Assembly: GCA_035578155.1 (NCBI GenBank)
Contig: JAPWDM010000005.1
Span: forward strand, 40,748,365-40,812,364
Direction of reading: 5' to 3'
Source: Brachynemurus nebulosus
Taxonomy: Eukaryota > Arthropoda > Insecta > Neuroptera > Myrmeleontidae
Length of the DNA stretch: 64,000 bases
Both the position numbers and the translations under genes were made by a program. The notes under the pieces are model-generated. The model made no database searches, was not told the DNA's origin, and saw nothing but the letters and a program-made list of their open reading frames with translations. Shown here one piece after another: positions 1 through 11,665 of the stretch (its first letter is position 1; each line of letters opens with the position of its first letter).

Positions 1-1333
1 GCGTCAGACAAACAGATCTCCTGAGCTTTTTATAAGGATTCGTTTTTGTTATTTGTGATGTGAAATCCAAAAAAAAAAAAAAAAAAAATTACAAATATTC
101 AACCGTTTGTAGCTCAAAAAAAAAAAGAATTTTAAAAATTTTTAACCCTTTTCGTTATTTTAGTAAAATTGTTTCTTGCAAGCGAAAATGTTTGGCGTTT
201 TGCGTTTCATCAAAAATCAAAATAGTTTAAAATTTTGTTGGTCTAAATTTAAGTACATATGTTTAACCGATTCAGTTTGACAATCAGTTATTTCAAAATA
301 AAAAAAAAGAAAATTTGTACTAATCACTCTGTTCTCAATCTTTTATTTTTAAAGTGTAAATAATATCCATAGATGGTGCTGATAACTGAAAAGAAATATT
401 TTTCAATCCTTAAAAAATTTCTCCAATTTAGGTATTTTTTTATTGTGATTGGTACAAATTCTTCAATACAAATATATTTGAGTACTATTTTTAAAATAAA
501 AAAAATTGAAAAATATTCTAACATTTCTCAGTTTTGAAATATATTAAAAAATTGTAGAAAATTTTGTCTAAATTTATACACTCCCTATACTATTATGAAC
601 TTTGTTTACTACTTTACATTAGTAAATTTATATTTGTAAACAACGTTAGCATTGTTGAAAAGGGACCTAAAAACTTTTCCTTGCTAATTATTATAGCAAG
701 GCGTACCGATTTTCAAGTTTTCAATTTAAGATTAGTACTCAAAACAGAACAAAATGATGTGATGGTGAAATTTTTTGGCGATAAAATAAAAAGAAAATGT
801 AGAATATTTTAGTAAAAACTTTTTATGTGATTGAACAATACTTGTGTATATATTTTAAAAGAGTTATACCTAATTTTTTTTGTAGAAAATTGTACATATC
901 TTTTTTTTTTGCTCTTTGTTAATATTTTATTATTGGATAAGATATTTTTTTAATTTGTTTCAAAGTAATTTAAATTGTGTTTTCAAGTAATTGGCATCCA
1001 ATTTGTGTATTTGTAGTTATTTTTCGTTTTTAAGTGAAATCTATTTATTTTTCTATTTGTCATTGAATTCAGTGTTCTATGTTACATAGATAAGAGAGTA
1101 TATTTGTGAAATAATTCCAGTAATAAAATATAATAAATACTATATATTGAAAGAAATGGTGAATTTTGTTGTTTTTTCTGCTCCTGTGAAAATATGCCTT
1201 TATTACAATGTCGATATAGAACCAATGAGGAATACACAATAGGTGTAATTTCTGTTGTAGTTTTCGCGTAATTCTACCCCAAACCGGTTTTTGTATTTTT
1301 CTGTAAGAATAATACATTTTAGCTCTTCTAGTG
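1..1333. other. AT-rich non-coding DNA
   Basis: The region is dominated by poly-A and poly-T runs. The short open frames here are low-complexity and show no recognisable domain. I see no gene, RNA or delimited element. Confidence 0.6.
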
Positions 1334-1810
1334 ATTAAAATGAGTTAATTCGTCCTACAATATGACGGCTCAAAATGTTTTGATATGTATATATTCACTC
1401 TGGATTCACTTGTACAGGTGCCGCCATCTGTGACAAATTGTTCGAAATACAGTATAATTGTAAGTAAAGTTCAATTTCACCAACATAGTATAATTTATTG
1501 ATTTTGAATGTCATTTTTTTGATATTGGCATATCTGATTTTCTTTCTTTTTCTGTAACCTTATCTATTGTACTTGTCACTGACAGTAAAAGGTCCGGCAT
1601 TTTGAAACAAAAAAATCTTCTCTATGATTAAAATAAAAGCGTTAAACAAATATTACGACACCAAATTTCATCAGAATCCGTTCAGTAGTTTTTACATTAT
1701 GCGTAGGTACACAACACACAAAAATTTCAAATATTGTTGTTTTAATATCTAAACCGATAACAATCTACATTACCCTTACACCAGCCATCCAGAATTTTCT
1801 CGGTCATAAG

Positions 1811-2241
1811 CATGTCCCTGCCACTTTCCATATAGTCCATTACAAAAAAAAATGGACCGTTTTCTGACGCCGCTGTAACTAATATACCAGATGGCGTTGA
1901 TATACTAGAATAAAATTAGAGTCGGGACATGAGTTTTGACAGTTCGCTATTCTTCATCAAAGATTCATCTAAAATAAATTGGAAATAAATTAAATATTTA
2001 AAAAAAATACTTTAATTCAACCTAGAAAGATTAACTGAATTAAAAAATTTTAATTCTTTGTTAAAAGATAACTTGGTGACGATACTTTTGTACTCAATCA
2101 TACGATAATTAACTTTGACATCTACTTGATGAAAAAGGCTCACATGTCCCAACTCTATTTAGTATGCTCCTCTACCATCAGCGCCGCGTAGCAAACTGTG
2201 ACATGAAAGGTCCGTCCTTGAAAACAAGTGGCAGGGACATG
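1811..2241. mobile_element. Non-autonomous hAT-type element, 8-bp TSD
   Basis: The element begins CATGTCCCTGCCACTT and ends with the inverse AAGTGGCAGGGACATG. It is flanked on both sides by the perfect 8-bp direct repeat GTCATAAG (1803-1810 and 2242-2249). An 8-bp duplication with short inverted termini is the hAT superfamily signature. There is no transposase; another inverted-repeat element (1917-2157) lies inside. Confidence 0.88.
1917..2157. mobile_element. Small TIR element inside the hAT-type element
   Basis: The left end is TAGAGTCGGGACATGAG and the right end is the near inverse CTCACATGTCCCAACTCTA. The flanking TA on each side may be a TA target duplication. The same end family recurs at 5973-6255, which supports an independent nested element rather than a chance palindrome. 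Confidence 0.65.
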
Positions 2242-2407
2242 GTCATAAGGAAGGTAAAATAGTAATAAAAAGTGAAGTATTCATAAAACAATAAGAATAC
2301 TATGTATTTATCACGTTGATGGTTATGTGCGCTGTGCAGCGTCAAGTTATACCTGACAATCCGATACGATTAATTAGGGACAGAAATATGTACTATACAA
2401 ATTAATT

Positions 2408-2623
2408 TTGGCCGAACCGAACCCTTCAAAAAAAAAAAAAAAAAAAAACCGGCCCCTAGCCATTTGTCTCATTATTGTTTATGCGATGATCCGTTCCCTG
2501 ACTGTCGAAATTAATCTGAATTACATTCTCGATCAAGTGGTCGGGAAACGACATTTCATATTACACGACCTAATATTATTCCAGAAATTGGCGAAAATGA
2601 CTCCGGGCTACATATACTTTTAA
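2408..2623 (+). other. Open frame within a repeat unit, probably non-coding
   Basis: A frame starting near a 20-bp A-run overlaps a sequence (around gtggtcgggaaacgacattt) that recurs three times at 2955-3490. The frame is not preserved in those copies, and no domain is recognisable. It is treated as repeat DNA. Confidence 0.5.
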
Positions 2624-2954
2624 GCATTTAAACCATAAGAATAGTTTTAACGCTTTTATTTTACCCATAGAGAAATTTTTTTATCTCAAAATGCCAGACC
2701 TTTTACTGCCAGTGGCAAGTACAAAAAAAGAAAAAGAAAGAAAATCAAAGATCCCAACATCAAAAAAGTGAACCCTAGAAATTTTCAAAATATAAATTAT
2801 ACTAAACTATGTTGACAAAATTTAACATTACTTGAATTATACTGTATTTCGAAAGAGATGTCACAGATGGCGGCATCTGTACCAGTGAATATATACATAT
2901 CACAGCATTTTGAGCCACCATATTGCAGGACGAGTTAACTCGTCTTAATCATTT

Positions 2955-3490
2955 AAAGCGTTAAACAATTCTTTAATGCTCAAAAAAGTGTCGATATTTA
3001 TCTGTACTACATCGTTACGCGTTGACATTGACCAAGTGGTCGGAAAATGGTATTTCATATTACACGACCTAATATTATTGCAGATAATGGCGAAAATTAC
3101 TCCAGGCTACAAGAGTTTTATTTATAATTAGGGAACGGCTTTTAAACATTTCTTCAATGCTCAGAAAAGTGTCGATGTTTATCTGCATTACCTGCGGTTG
3201 GCCAAGTGGTCGGAAAACGACATTTCATACTACACGACCTAATGTTATTCAAGTTAATGACGGAAATGATTCCAGGATACAATAAATATATTCAGGGTTA
3301 AAGAGTTGCCTTTAAACATTTCTCTAGTGCTTAAAGAAGTGTCGATATATATCTAAATTAAATAGTTGGGCAAGTGGTTGGAAAACAACATTTCATATTA
3401 CACGACCTAATGTTATTCCAATTAATGGCGGAAATAACTCCGGGCTACAAGAATTCTATTTACAAACAATTGCTTTTAAATATTTCTATA
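2955..3490. repeat. Tandem repeat, ~168-bp period, three copies
   Basis: The signature aagtggtcggaaaa followed by tacacgacctaat recurs near 3035, 3204 and 3372, giving a period of about 168 bp. An additional upstream copy is at about 2537. Each unit also carries a 'caaaaaagtgtcgatattta'-like segment and an 'actcc(a/g)g(g)ctacaa' segment. Copies are diverged by scattered substitutions. Confidence 0.8.
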
Positions 3491-4864
3491 ATTAGGCGCA
3501 TATAAAAGGGCCCGGGGGAGGGTCAAGGGGGTCTTGACAGACGATCCATAATATTGTACAATTTTAGATTTTGTGCAACATTATTGAGCGTATAAACTGT
3601 TGAATACTTTTTAACGAATATAAGATAGCAATAATGACGCCAAACTGGATCCATATAACAACTTAAAAATAAGAAAATTCAGTTTTATGATATAATCAAA
3701 CAATGGCGAAACTACACCTTTCCATCACTGAGTACTAAATCGAACATATTAACATGTTTCCTAAAGATACCACAGGCATTATAAAAATTGTAAAGTATGA
3801 CTCCATTTTATTAAACCCAACTGGTAACCAGAGAGACTTGTTTATAAATATTAGATAAACCATTAAATTAACACTATGAGCCCCGAGCAATTTCACAGTA
3901 AACTTCCCCGGAAGCCGACAATATTTTTAAAGAAACTATATAAAGAAATACATAAAAAGATTCAACATATGTACATATATTATGTGGTATGTACATACAT
4001 ATATTTGACATTTAAACACATTCAAATCAATTACAGAATTACAGAAAGTTTAGATAACAAACTGGTAAAAATAAATAAAAAAAATAAACAAATACTTTTA
4101 TATATTAGTTTTTACATCGTTTATTTTAAAATTTTTTATAGAAACCAAAAGAGTTGTGTGTGTTGCTGTTTGTGTGAGTTGAGTATATACACATCGGTGT
4201 GGTAACATCGCACACATACATAATGCGTAATCAATTAATCATTTTATTGATCACGATGAGCTTCTTCGGTTGTTTTAATTATTTTCGGATGCCGAAGCCG
4301 TGCGACTGAAAGGTTTATGGTTTGACCGCCATTAAAGTAATCACATCAGTCAATTTTTTTGCTTCAATTTCTTAATATAATTGTAATACACAGCATTCTC
4401 TCTAGTCGATTCTCTCCTCTATGCCTTTTGATATTTTTATTAGTACTAGACTAAATACTTTATTTTTGTAAGTAATAGAAATCAGAGAAACTCTTTATCC
4501 GTTTATTCTATATCCACCTCAAAATAATTTTCCTAGCCACGATTTTGTATCAACTATAATTTCTATTTAATTAACAGTGAAATGTCTTTTGCTCTACCGA
4601 AAATTTTCATTTTATGGCTTTTTTAATAAAATTGAAACGATAATTTTATATTATAAAAGATAATTTTATTTAGTAGGTTAAGCAAATCTAGGTTAGTGTG
4701 ATAAGTTAGGTCAAATTAAAACACCAAATTCGTGGTATGTAATTATATTTACAAATTTTATTACTTCATTAGATAATGATGGTAATATCTACAGTTGAGT
4801 CGATTTTCAAAATAAATATAAAATTTTTTTACTTAAAAATTACATTGTTTAAATAAAAATTTCA
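3491..4864. other. Intergenic AT-rich DNA downstream of the Rieske gene
   Basis: A 109-codon open frame at 3876-4205 is rich in Lys, Ile and Tyr with no domain and is probably random. The segment 4757-4864 is the likely 3' untranslated region of the minus-strand Rieske gene. Nothing else is supported. Confidence 0.55.
4757..4762 (-). promoter_or_regulatory. Polyadenylation signal AATAAA of the Rieske gene
   Basis: On the minus strand AATAAA occurs about 100 bases after the Rieske stop codon, a plausible place for 3' end formation. Other A/T hexamers nearby make this a best guess. Confidence 0.45.
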
Positions 4865-5751
4865 TTAACCAACAATTAGAAGGCCCTCATCGGGGAATTC
4901 GTACGGTGGTACTTCTAAATTCAATGGGGCAGGACCTTTTCGGATACGTCCGGACGCGTCGTAATGGGATCCGTGACATGGACAATAATATCCACCAAAA
5001 TCACCAGCGTTGGCAATTGGGACACATCCCAAGTGTGTACATACACCAATCAGTACCAACCATTCGGGTTTCTGGACACGTTCACTATCGTGTTGCGGAT
5101 CCCGAAGTTCGGCAACGTTTACGGATCGTTCGGTACTGATTTCTTCTTCCGTTCTGTGCCGAATAAACAGGGGCTTTCCTCGCCACTTGAATGTAACACT
5201 TTTACCTTCCGGAATATCAGCCAGTTTGATTTCAATTTTGGCCATGGCCAGCACATCGGCTGACGCGCTCATTGAACTAACGAACTCTGTTACGATGGTT
5301 TTCGCAGCATAAGCGCTAGCAACAGCAGAACCTCCAACAAGAACATACGAAAAATTTTTCCTAGCTTCTTCCGTATCTCTACTTCTTACATTTGGATCTT
5401 TAACTGCCGGCCTTCTGTACGCAGAAAAGTCTGGCACCTTGATATCCGTGTGAGCAAATCTGATTTGAGTGGAAGCTATAAAATTCAAACGTTACATAAC
5501 CAACACATTTTCACTAATTTTTTAGTCTAAAATTTACCTGCTGGTCCAGAACTCACTCTAATTTTGCCCGTGAGTGGTTTCTTTTCAATATTATCGATTA
5601 CATTTAAACTTGGAGGTAACGCTGCAACTGTCATCGCCTTTGGTAATTGAACGGCAACAAATGACGGGCTAACCATCCCATTCGATACTACTTGAGTAGT
5701 ACCTTTTAAATATCCAGCGAGATTTGCTGATTTGGCCACTACATTCATCAT
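4865..5751 (-). CDS. RFeSP: Cytochrome b-c1 complex Rieske iron-sulfur subunit, mitochondrial
   Basis: This is the nuclear-encoded subunit of respiratory complex III. It passes electrons from ubiquinol to cytochrome c1 through a 2Fe-2S cluster at the inner mitochondrial membrane. The coding sequence is join(5538..5751, 4865..5475) on the minus strand, with a 62-bp GT-AG intron splitting an Ala codon (residue 72). The product is 274 residues, the normal precursor length. Cluster ligands are visible in CTHLGC (C217, H219, C222) and CPCHGSH (C236, C238, H239), and C222 and C238 match the conserved disulfide positions. Residues ~1-75 form the basic, hydroxylated targeting presequence. A Gly/Ala-rich hydrophobic helix at ~114-139 is the single membrane anchor, followed by the Rieske fold to the end. 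The first of two adjacent Met codons was taken as the start; the second is equally possible. The frame is intact and the gene appears functional. UQCRFS1 is the vertebrate name. Confidence 0.97.
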
Positions 5752-5905
5752 TTTGCTAATATTTCTAAAATTAAGTAAAAAATAAAGACGTAAAATTAAC
5801 TTATATTATGAAATTGTATAGAACTTTACCTGACAATTTGCCAAGTGTAACTGCAAAGGTTTTTGCCGTTTTTGCCAACTTAAAATGTATTTAATAACAA
5901 AGTTC
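5752..5905 (-). other. Probable 5' untranslated exons and 65-bp intron of the Rieske gene
   Basis: Immediately upstream of the start codon (minus strand) a pyrimidine-rich ...ATTTTAG acceptor and a CAG|GTAAAG donor delimit a candidate intron at 5765-5829. The putative upstream exon (from 5830 to roughly 5900) has no ATG. This is inferred from splice-site sequence only. Confidence 0.55.
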
Positions 5906-5972
5906 CTAAATTGTTCAATAAACAACTATTAGATGTCGCACAACAGTTGGTAAGATAGAGTTCGTATAATTA

Positions 5973-6255
5973 ATAGAGTCGAGACATGAGTCATGACAGC
6001 CATTTTCAATCAACGGAAGAGCGGGAAATTTTAAAATTACTTATCACATATGTTCGAATTAATATGTTTGAGTACATAATTGTAGTTAATAAGTTTGACA
6101 ATTAAAACGTTTTGATTTAATTATCTTTCTAGGTTAAATTCTTGTTTTTTTGCAAAAATATTTAATTTATTTTCAATCATGGAGTATTTTCAATTTATTT
6201 TACGGGAACCTTTGATTGAAAATGGCGGACTACGATGACTCATGTCCCGAATTAG
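5973..6255. mobile_element. Foldback element with GAGTCGRGACATGAGTCAT ends
   Basis: The left end GAGTCGAGACATGAGTCAT and the right end ATGACTCATGTCCCGAAT are inverted copies, followed inward by the further pair ccattttcaatca / tgattgaaaatgg. TA flanks both ends. The family is the same as that at 1917-2157. It is non-coding. Confidence 0.75.
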
Positions 6256-8924
6256 GTAGGAAGTATACGTATTTGCCAGCTGAACAAAATCAAATTTCTC
6301 AATTGGAAATTTGAATTATTCTGGGAGATATCATTTTGTTTGCATTGTTCTTTATTAATAATTAAATAAAATATTCATGTATCTTAAAAATTGTTAGTGT
6401 TCTTAATAATTTGGCAAATTTTTTGATTTATTAAAAAATATTTCTCAACTTTTATACATTTTTAAGCTTTCTATTGTTATTATAAAGGTAAACTATTTAT
6501 TATTACCAAATGAAACAATAATTTGTATTCTTTTTACTTACTTTTCATTAAAATGAAATAAATATGTAAACAATTTTTTTGTTAACTATTAAAATATAAT
6601 TTTTTTAATCAATTAGTTCATTATTAAAATTAATTTTTTAATAATAGATTTTTGTAATCGAAAGTGATTGAAAGTAAAAGTGATATAGTTGGTATTAGTG
6701 AAAATAAGTAGTTCATTGACAGTTCATGTGATCGCCGATAGGCGCACTAAACTGTACGTCAAAGGTTACTTTCATTTGCACGAAAATTTAATATTTTGAG
6801 ATAAAATTTTCCGAAAAATATGGCATGATTTGATAAATGTTTCTTAGATTCAGTCTCACACAATATATTTAGTGTAATTTCATAATTAACAATTAAATAG
6901 AGCAATCATATTTGTTTTTCATGGCATTTATTTGTTTATTTCCGGCCGTAAGAAATAATAATTTATCAACTAATAAAATTTATTTTCACGTACGGTCTGT
7001 AATGCTGATGAAGTAATTTTGTGTGAATTGTTTTGGTCAAAATTCGTCGAGCAGTAAGTACAATTTTTGATATTGTCCTAATTATATTGTCATCTTTTGA
7101 AGTTGATTTAATCAACTTTTAATATTTATATGCATTTATAGTGCTGCAATTTCAGTTTAGTTATGTTATGTCAATAGTATATATTGTAGGAATTATTGTG
7201 AATAAAATACATAATTGAGATTCTATATTTTGGGAAATATTTTTTTTCTTTTTTAAAATTATTATTTTGTGAAACATTGATTACTGAGAGAGACATACAT
7301 TTGAAAATTATTTTGTTTGCATGCAAGGGGTGAAAATATCTGGGTGCATGCATACGATGTTTCTACACATGCTCCTAGCTGAAGTTACCTGCGACTATCG
7401 ATTGACTCGTCAAGGCACTAAATAGCATATTAAACGTATGTCATGTAAGTCGCTGTTGGAAACATGTCAACTCACACTTCCATTATCCGTTTTACCTCTT
7501 CTAGTGAAAGTGATAGTCGAAACTTAATCAGTCGGGGGATGGGATGAAATAAATTAGTTTCCCGTTCCTCGTCATTTTACCCCCAAAACAAGGATTTTAT
7601 TTAAATAGATGATACTAAAGTTTCCGACTGTGATACTAAATTTTCAAAACTTTCTCTACTATTTTGGAATTCAATAAATTTTTAGTTGGCTTAAATAATT
7701 AATTGATTTGTACTTTAGCTCTGTATATATTGGAAGCTCCCGTACATTTAATGGCTACACTAATTGTAAAATACAGGTACCATGATTCGTTTTATTAGAG
7801 CAAATTATAAAATATTAATCTTTTATAGCACACGGGTTGAGGCGCCGGACAATATGTTTTTCTTCTTTGGAGACAACTAAACTCACGTATATTTAGTCCC
7901 ACAAAAATTATTTAGTTTTTACTTTTGTCGTGAAAAAAAGTTAAAACAGATTTTTACAGCGAAAAAAATTGTAGGAAACTTTTCATTGGTCATTTTACTG
8001 TAGGAAACAAGATAAAAATGAAACGAAAGTTCTTATTGGTTTTAACTGATTTCAAATCCATAGGAACGTAACATTAAATTATAATATTATTTTTGCAATT
8101 CCGGGACTAAAAGACATGGTTTAAGTCCCTCATAATAGGGAGTAAAGTACCACTTTTAGTCCCAAAAGGAACTAAAAAATTCACTTTTAGTCCCAAGGGA
8201 CTAAAAAATTATTTTACTCCCGCTTTTAAACTAATCAGCAAGCACAATTTACAGAAATTTAACTTAAATAGCGTTGCTAGGTAATTGAAAATAAACGAAT
8301 TCAAACTTGTAGATAAAAACAAACAATTATATTGTATTGTATAATTCGATTGATTTATCCAAAATATGCTTGATGGAATATTACTGCATACAATTTGAAT
8401 GACATTTAAGTAATTTTTTTAAATTTTTTTAATTTTAAATTATCCAGAATTGCAAAAAATAGTATATACACCACAGGACTAAAGTGCTTTCTCTCATCCC
8501 TCGTGTGATTTGTTGCCCTCGGGCCTTTACAGGCCTTCTGGCAACAAACTTCACACTCTCCGGATTGAAACTCACACTTTAGTCCCTTGGTGTATAACAT
8601 ACTATTATATACAATTCACTTATTTTGTTCGTTAAATTGTCTTATACCGTGTTACACTCGAATCATAATTATTATTATTATTATTATTATTATTATTTTT
8701 TTTTTTTGGAATAAATTTGTGTTTTCTCTAATTCAAATTTTTTGCCTAAAATAGTTTAACTGCGCTGTCGAATTTTTGTTAGTTGACAATTCTTTTCGTT
8801 AAATTGCTAGGCACTAAATTTTCGTTATGTATATAAACACAAATTTAATGGGGGAAATTAAGTTTTGGACAAATCTGATCACGATTACTGTACAAAAATG
8901 ATTAATTTTACTTTTAGCGAATTT
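6256..8924. other. Intergenic DNA with a cluster of TTTAGTCCC motifs
   Basis: No gene is supported. Between about 7890 and 8590 the motif TTTAGTCCC or its complement GGGACTAAA, or a one-base variant, occurs about seven times. An imperfect ~115-bp hairpin spans roughly 8474-8590. A (TTA)n microsatellite lies at about 8669-8697. Confidence 0.5.
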
Positions 8925-9036
8925 CGAAAACTCGAAATTCAGCTATTACAGTAGGTCTCATGACGCAATCTGAGTCCGGGACTATGGCAGAAATCTGTTT
9001 TGAGGTCCCTAGAATACGAAAATGATATTCACTAAA

Positions 9037-9120
<84 letters not shown>

Positions 9121-9270
9121 GTGTTCCCACGATAACTCTCGAACGAAACGTCTAACGCTTATGAAATTTTGTGTGCGGACTGGATTCTGAATTGGCTTGG
9201 CTAAGTTCGTTAGCCAGACACCTCGGATGCCCAGAAGTAGGTTTTCTGGCCATTTTTTATCATTCGATCC
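8925..9270 (-). repeat. Copy of the (AT)n-core repeat family
   Basis: The flanks of the (AT)n tract at 9044-9117 resemble those at 19.2-19.9 kb and 20.2-20.6 kb, in the opposite orientation. Shared landmarks are 'agtccgggactatggca', 'gaggtccctag' and 'gataactctcgaacgaaacgt'. The inverted termini seen in the 19198-19932 copy are not apparent here, so this copy is incomplete. The apparent open frame through the AT tract is an artefact. Confidence 0.75.
9044..9117. repeat. (AT)n microsatellite
   Basis: About 37 uninterrupted AT dinucleotides. Confidence 0.97.
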
Positions 9271-9769
9271 TATCATAAGGCAGTTCGATTTTTACATCGT
9301 TGAAAAGGAAAAAAAAAATTATGAAGAAAATATTCTTATAATTTTCTTTCTATTTTAAGTATTTTTCGAGAAAATGTAAATTTTCACTTTTATTCTTTCT
9401 TTGTTAGTCTAATAAGTAATTTATATTTATATCTCAGTTCTTTATGAAGTATAAAAATATTTCACTTTTTTATTAAAGAATTTTGTGAGAACAAGTGAAG
9501 ACTATTCACATATATGTGTTATAACACACATACATGTATAGAGTTTTGTTTCTCATTTACTGCATTATAATTAGCATGGTTCTATCTCATGTTAAAAAAT
9601 GTAAATTAAACAGATTTTCTAAGCTAATGTAATGAAGAATTTTTTTTTTTTTTATTTCAATTTTTAAGTAAACAAGAAATTGAAGATTATGTTATGATAT
9701 AAATATTATTAAATATGAAACAAAACAAAATATGTACAATGTACATATGTATGTACGGAAAAATATTTT
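9271..9769. other. AT-rich spacer
   Basis: Low-complexity A/T sequence with short palindromes such as acatatatgtgt. No gene or element could be delimited. Confidence 0.5.
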
Positions 9770-11160
9770 GAATCGATTTTGAAAATTTTTTCACTAATAA
9801 TTAATAATGTTAAAAAATTAAACCATTTCAAATGGATTTAAGGTATTTTATGTGAGGTCAAGGTTTTCGGGACCTAAAAAGGCCAGAAATTAATTAACCA
9901 ATCGATTTTAAAAATTTTTTCACAGTTAGTAAGTTAAAGTATTTGAATTAATTAATTAAATGATGTCCGCAAGAAGCTTACGGACTGCCATAAGTTATAT
10001 GAGATCCTTAGAACCCTTTTCTTACTGTTAGAGTACTAGACTTGTATGAGTTTCGCCAGGATTTACTGATCCCATAATTGTAAAAAATAAACTAAACGAC
10101 CAATTTTAAAAATTTCTTCACTGTTACAGAGCTAAACTATTTTAGATAGATTTAGAATACATTATGTAAGGTCCGCCAGGGTCCACAGGACCCAAAAGTG
10201 TCAAAAATAAACTAACTGACCGATTTTGAAAATTTTTTCACTGTTACAGAGCTAAACTATTTTAGATAAATATCGATTACGTTATGTAAGGTCCGCCTGG
10301 GTCCATAGGACCCAAAAGTGTCAAAAATAAACTGCCTGATCGATTTTGAAAATTTTTTCACTGTTACAGAGCTAAACTGTTTTAGATAAATATAGATTCC
10401 GTTATGTAAGTTCTGCTAGGGTCCATAGGATCCAGAAGTGTCAAAAATAAACTAACTGACCGATTTTGAAAATTTTTTCTCTGTTACAGAGCTAAACTAT
10501 TTTAGATAAATATAAATTACGGTATGTAAGGTCCACCAAGGTCCATAGAACCCAAAAGTGTCAAAAATAAACTAACTGACCGATTTTGAAAATTTTTTCA
10601 CTGTTACAGAGCTAAACTATTTTAGATAAACATAGATTACGTTATGTAAGGTCTGCCAGGGTCCATGGGATCCAAAAGTGTCAAAAATAAACTAACCGAC
10701 CGATTTTGAAAATTTTTTCACTGTTGGGGAACTAAGCTATTTTAGATAGACATACATTACGTTATTTAGGGTCCGCCAGGGTCCATGGGACCCAAAAGTG
10801 GTAAAAATAAACTAACCGACCGATTTTGAAAATTTTTTCACTGTTACAGAGCTAAACTATTTTAGATAAATATAGATTACGTTATGTAAAGTCTGCCAGG
10901 GTCCATCGGATCCAAAAGCGTCAAAAATAAACTAACCGACCGATGTTGAAAATTTTTTCACTGTTGGGGAGCTAAGCCATTTTAGATACATATAGATTAC
11001 GTTATGTAAGGTCTGAAGTGTCAGTAGGACCTAAAAGTGTCAAAAATAAAATAACTGACCGATTTTGAAACTTTTTTACTATTACCGAGGTAAACTATTT
11101 TAGATAGGTACAGGTTGTGTTATCTGAGATCCACAACTGTCCTGCGGATGCAAATGCGGC
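9770..11160. repeat. Tandem array, 120-bp unit
   Basis: The anchor 'gaccgattttgaaaattttt' recurs at about 10217, 10337, 10457, 10577, 10697, 10817, 10937 and 11056, so the period is 120 bp with one 1-bp deviation. More diverged units extend the array left to ~9770. Each unit contains 'gagctaaactattttagata' and 'gtccgccagggtcca'. One subset of units (near 10725 and 10965) shares 'ttggggaactaag/ttggggagctaag' in place of 'ttacagagctaaa', suggesting a higher-order pattern. Confidence 0.93.
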
Positions 11161-11182
11161 GTAGAATGCTACACAACGGGTT

Positions 11183-11326
<144 letters not shown>

Positions 11327-11364
11327 CATAAAGTCCGCCTAGAATATACGGTCGAGCTGATTTT

Positions 11365-11665
11365 TTAATGAGGTCCACCGGGATCTTGCAGATCCGAAAA
11401 CGCCAGTAATAAGCTATCGAACCGATGCTAAAAAATTTCTCACTGCTAGAGAACTAAATTATTTTAGATGGATACAACTATGCTGCACAAAATTCGTTCG
11501 GGTTCTTGGGTCCCCAAAAATACCAAAACTAATTACCCAACCGATTTTAAAAATTCTTTTACTCTTAGAAAGCTAAACTATTTTAAATAGGTACAGGTCT
11601 TAGATCCGCCAGTGCCCAAGATTTGGAAATTCGCTATGTTATGCAGATGCTGCGACAGGGGTATT
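11365..11665. repeat. Diverged 120-bp units ending in a TIR-like sequence
   Basis: Two strongly diverged array units (with 'gagaactaaattattttagat' and 'aaagctaaactattttaaat') are followed by 'ttcgctatgttatgcag' and 'atgctgcgacaggggta'. That terminus matches the right inverted end of the element at 19198-19932. The array may therefore lie inside or next to a member of that transposon family. No matching left end was found upstream. Confidence 0.65.

Larger units (their letters stand above)
1334..2950. repeat. Long inverted-repeat (foldback) element, interrupted
   Basis: The outer ~320 bp of each side are diverged inverted copies of one another. The left arm carries gagttaattcgtcctacaa and gtgccgccatctgtgac; the right arm carries gtcacagatggcggc and aggacgagttaactcgtc. 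Both arms also share the sequence around cattttttgatattgg and its complement ccaacatcaaaaaagtg. A second copy of the right arm lies at 22990-23267, so this is an interspersed family. A hAT-type element (1811-2241) is inserted between the arms. No transposase frame is visible. Confidence 0.75.

Noticed and set aside
3876..4205. 109-codon frame with Lys/Ile/Tyr bias
   Set aside because: Typical of random AT-rich sequence; several stop-free frames of this size are expected in 64 kb of such DNA.
4906..5312. Plus-strand frames of 77-100 codons opposite the Rieske exon
   Set aside because: Antisense shadows of a well-supported coding exon; three overlapping phases and no domain.
9043..9276. Open frames with long Ile-Tyr repeats across (AT)n tracts (also at 11.2 and 20.2-20.5 kb)
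   Set aside because: They arise from the dinucleotide repeat itself, open on both strands, with no domain.
10090..11150. Possible CRISPR-like array
   Set aside because: The repeated unit is contiguous (120 bp) with no unique spacers, in a eukaryotic context; it is a tandem minisatellite.
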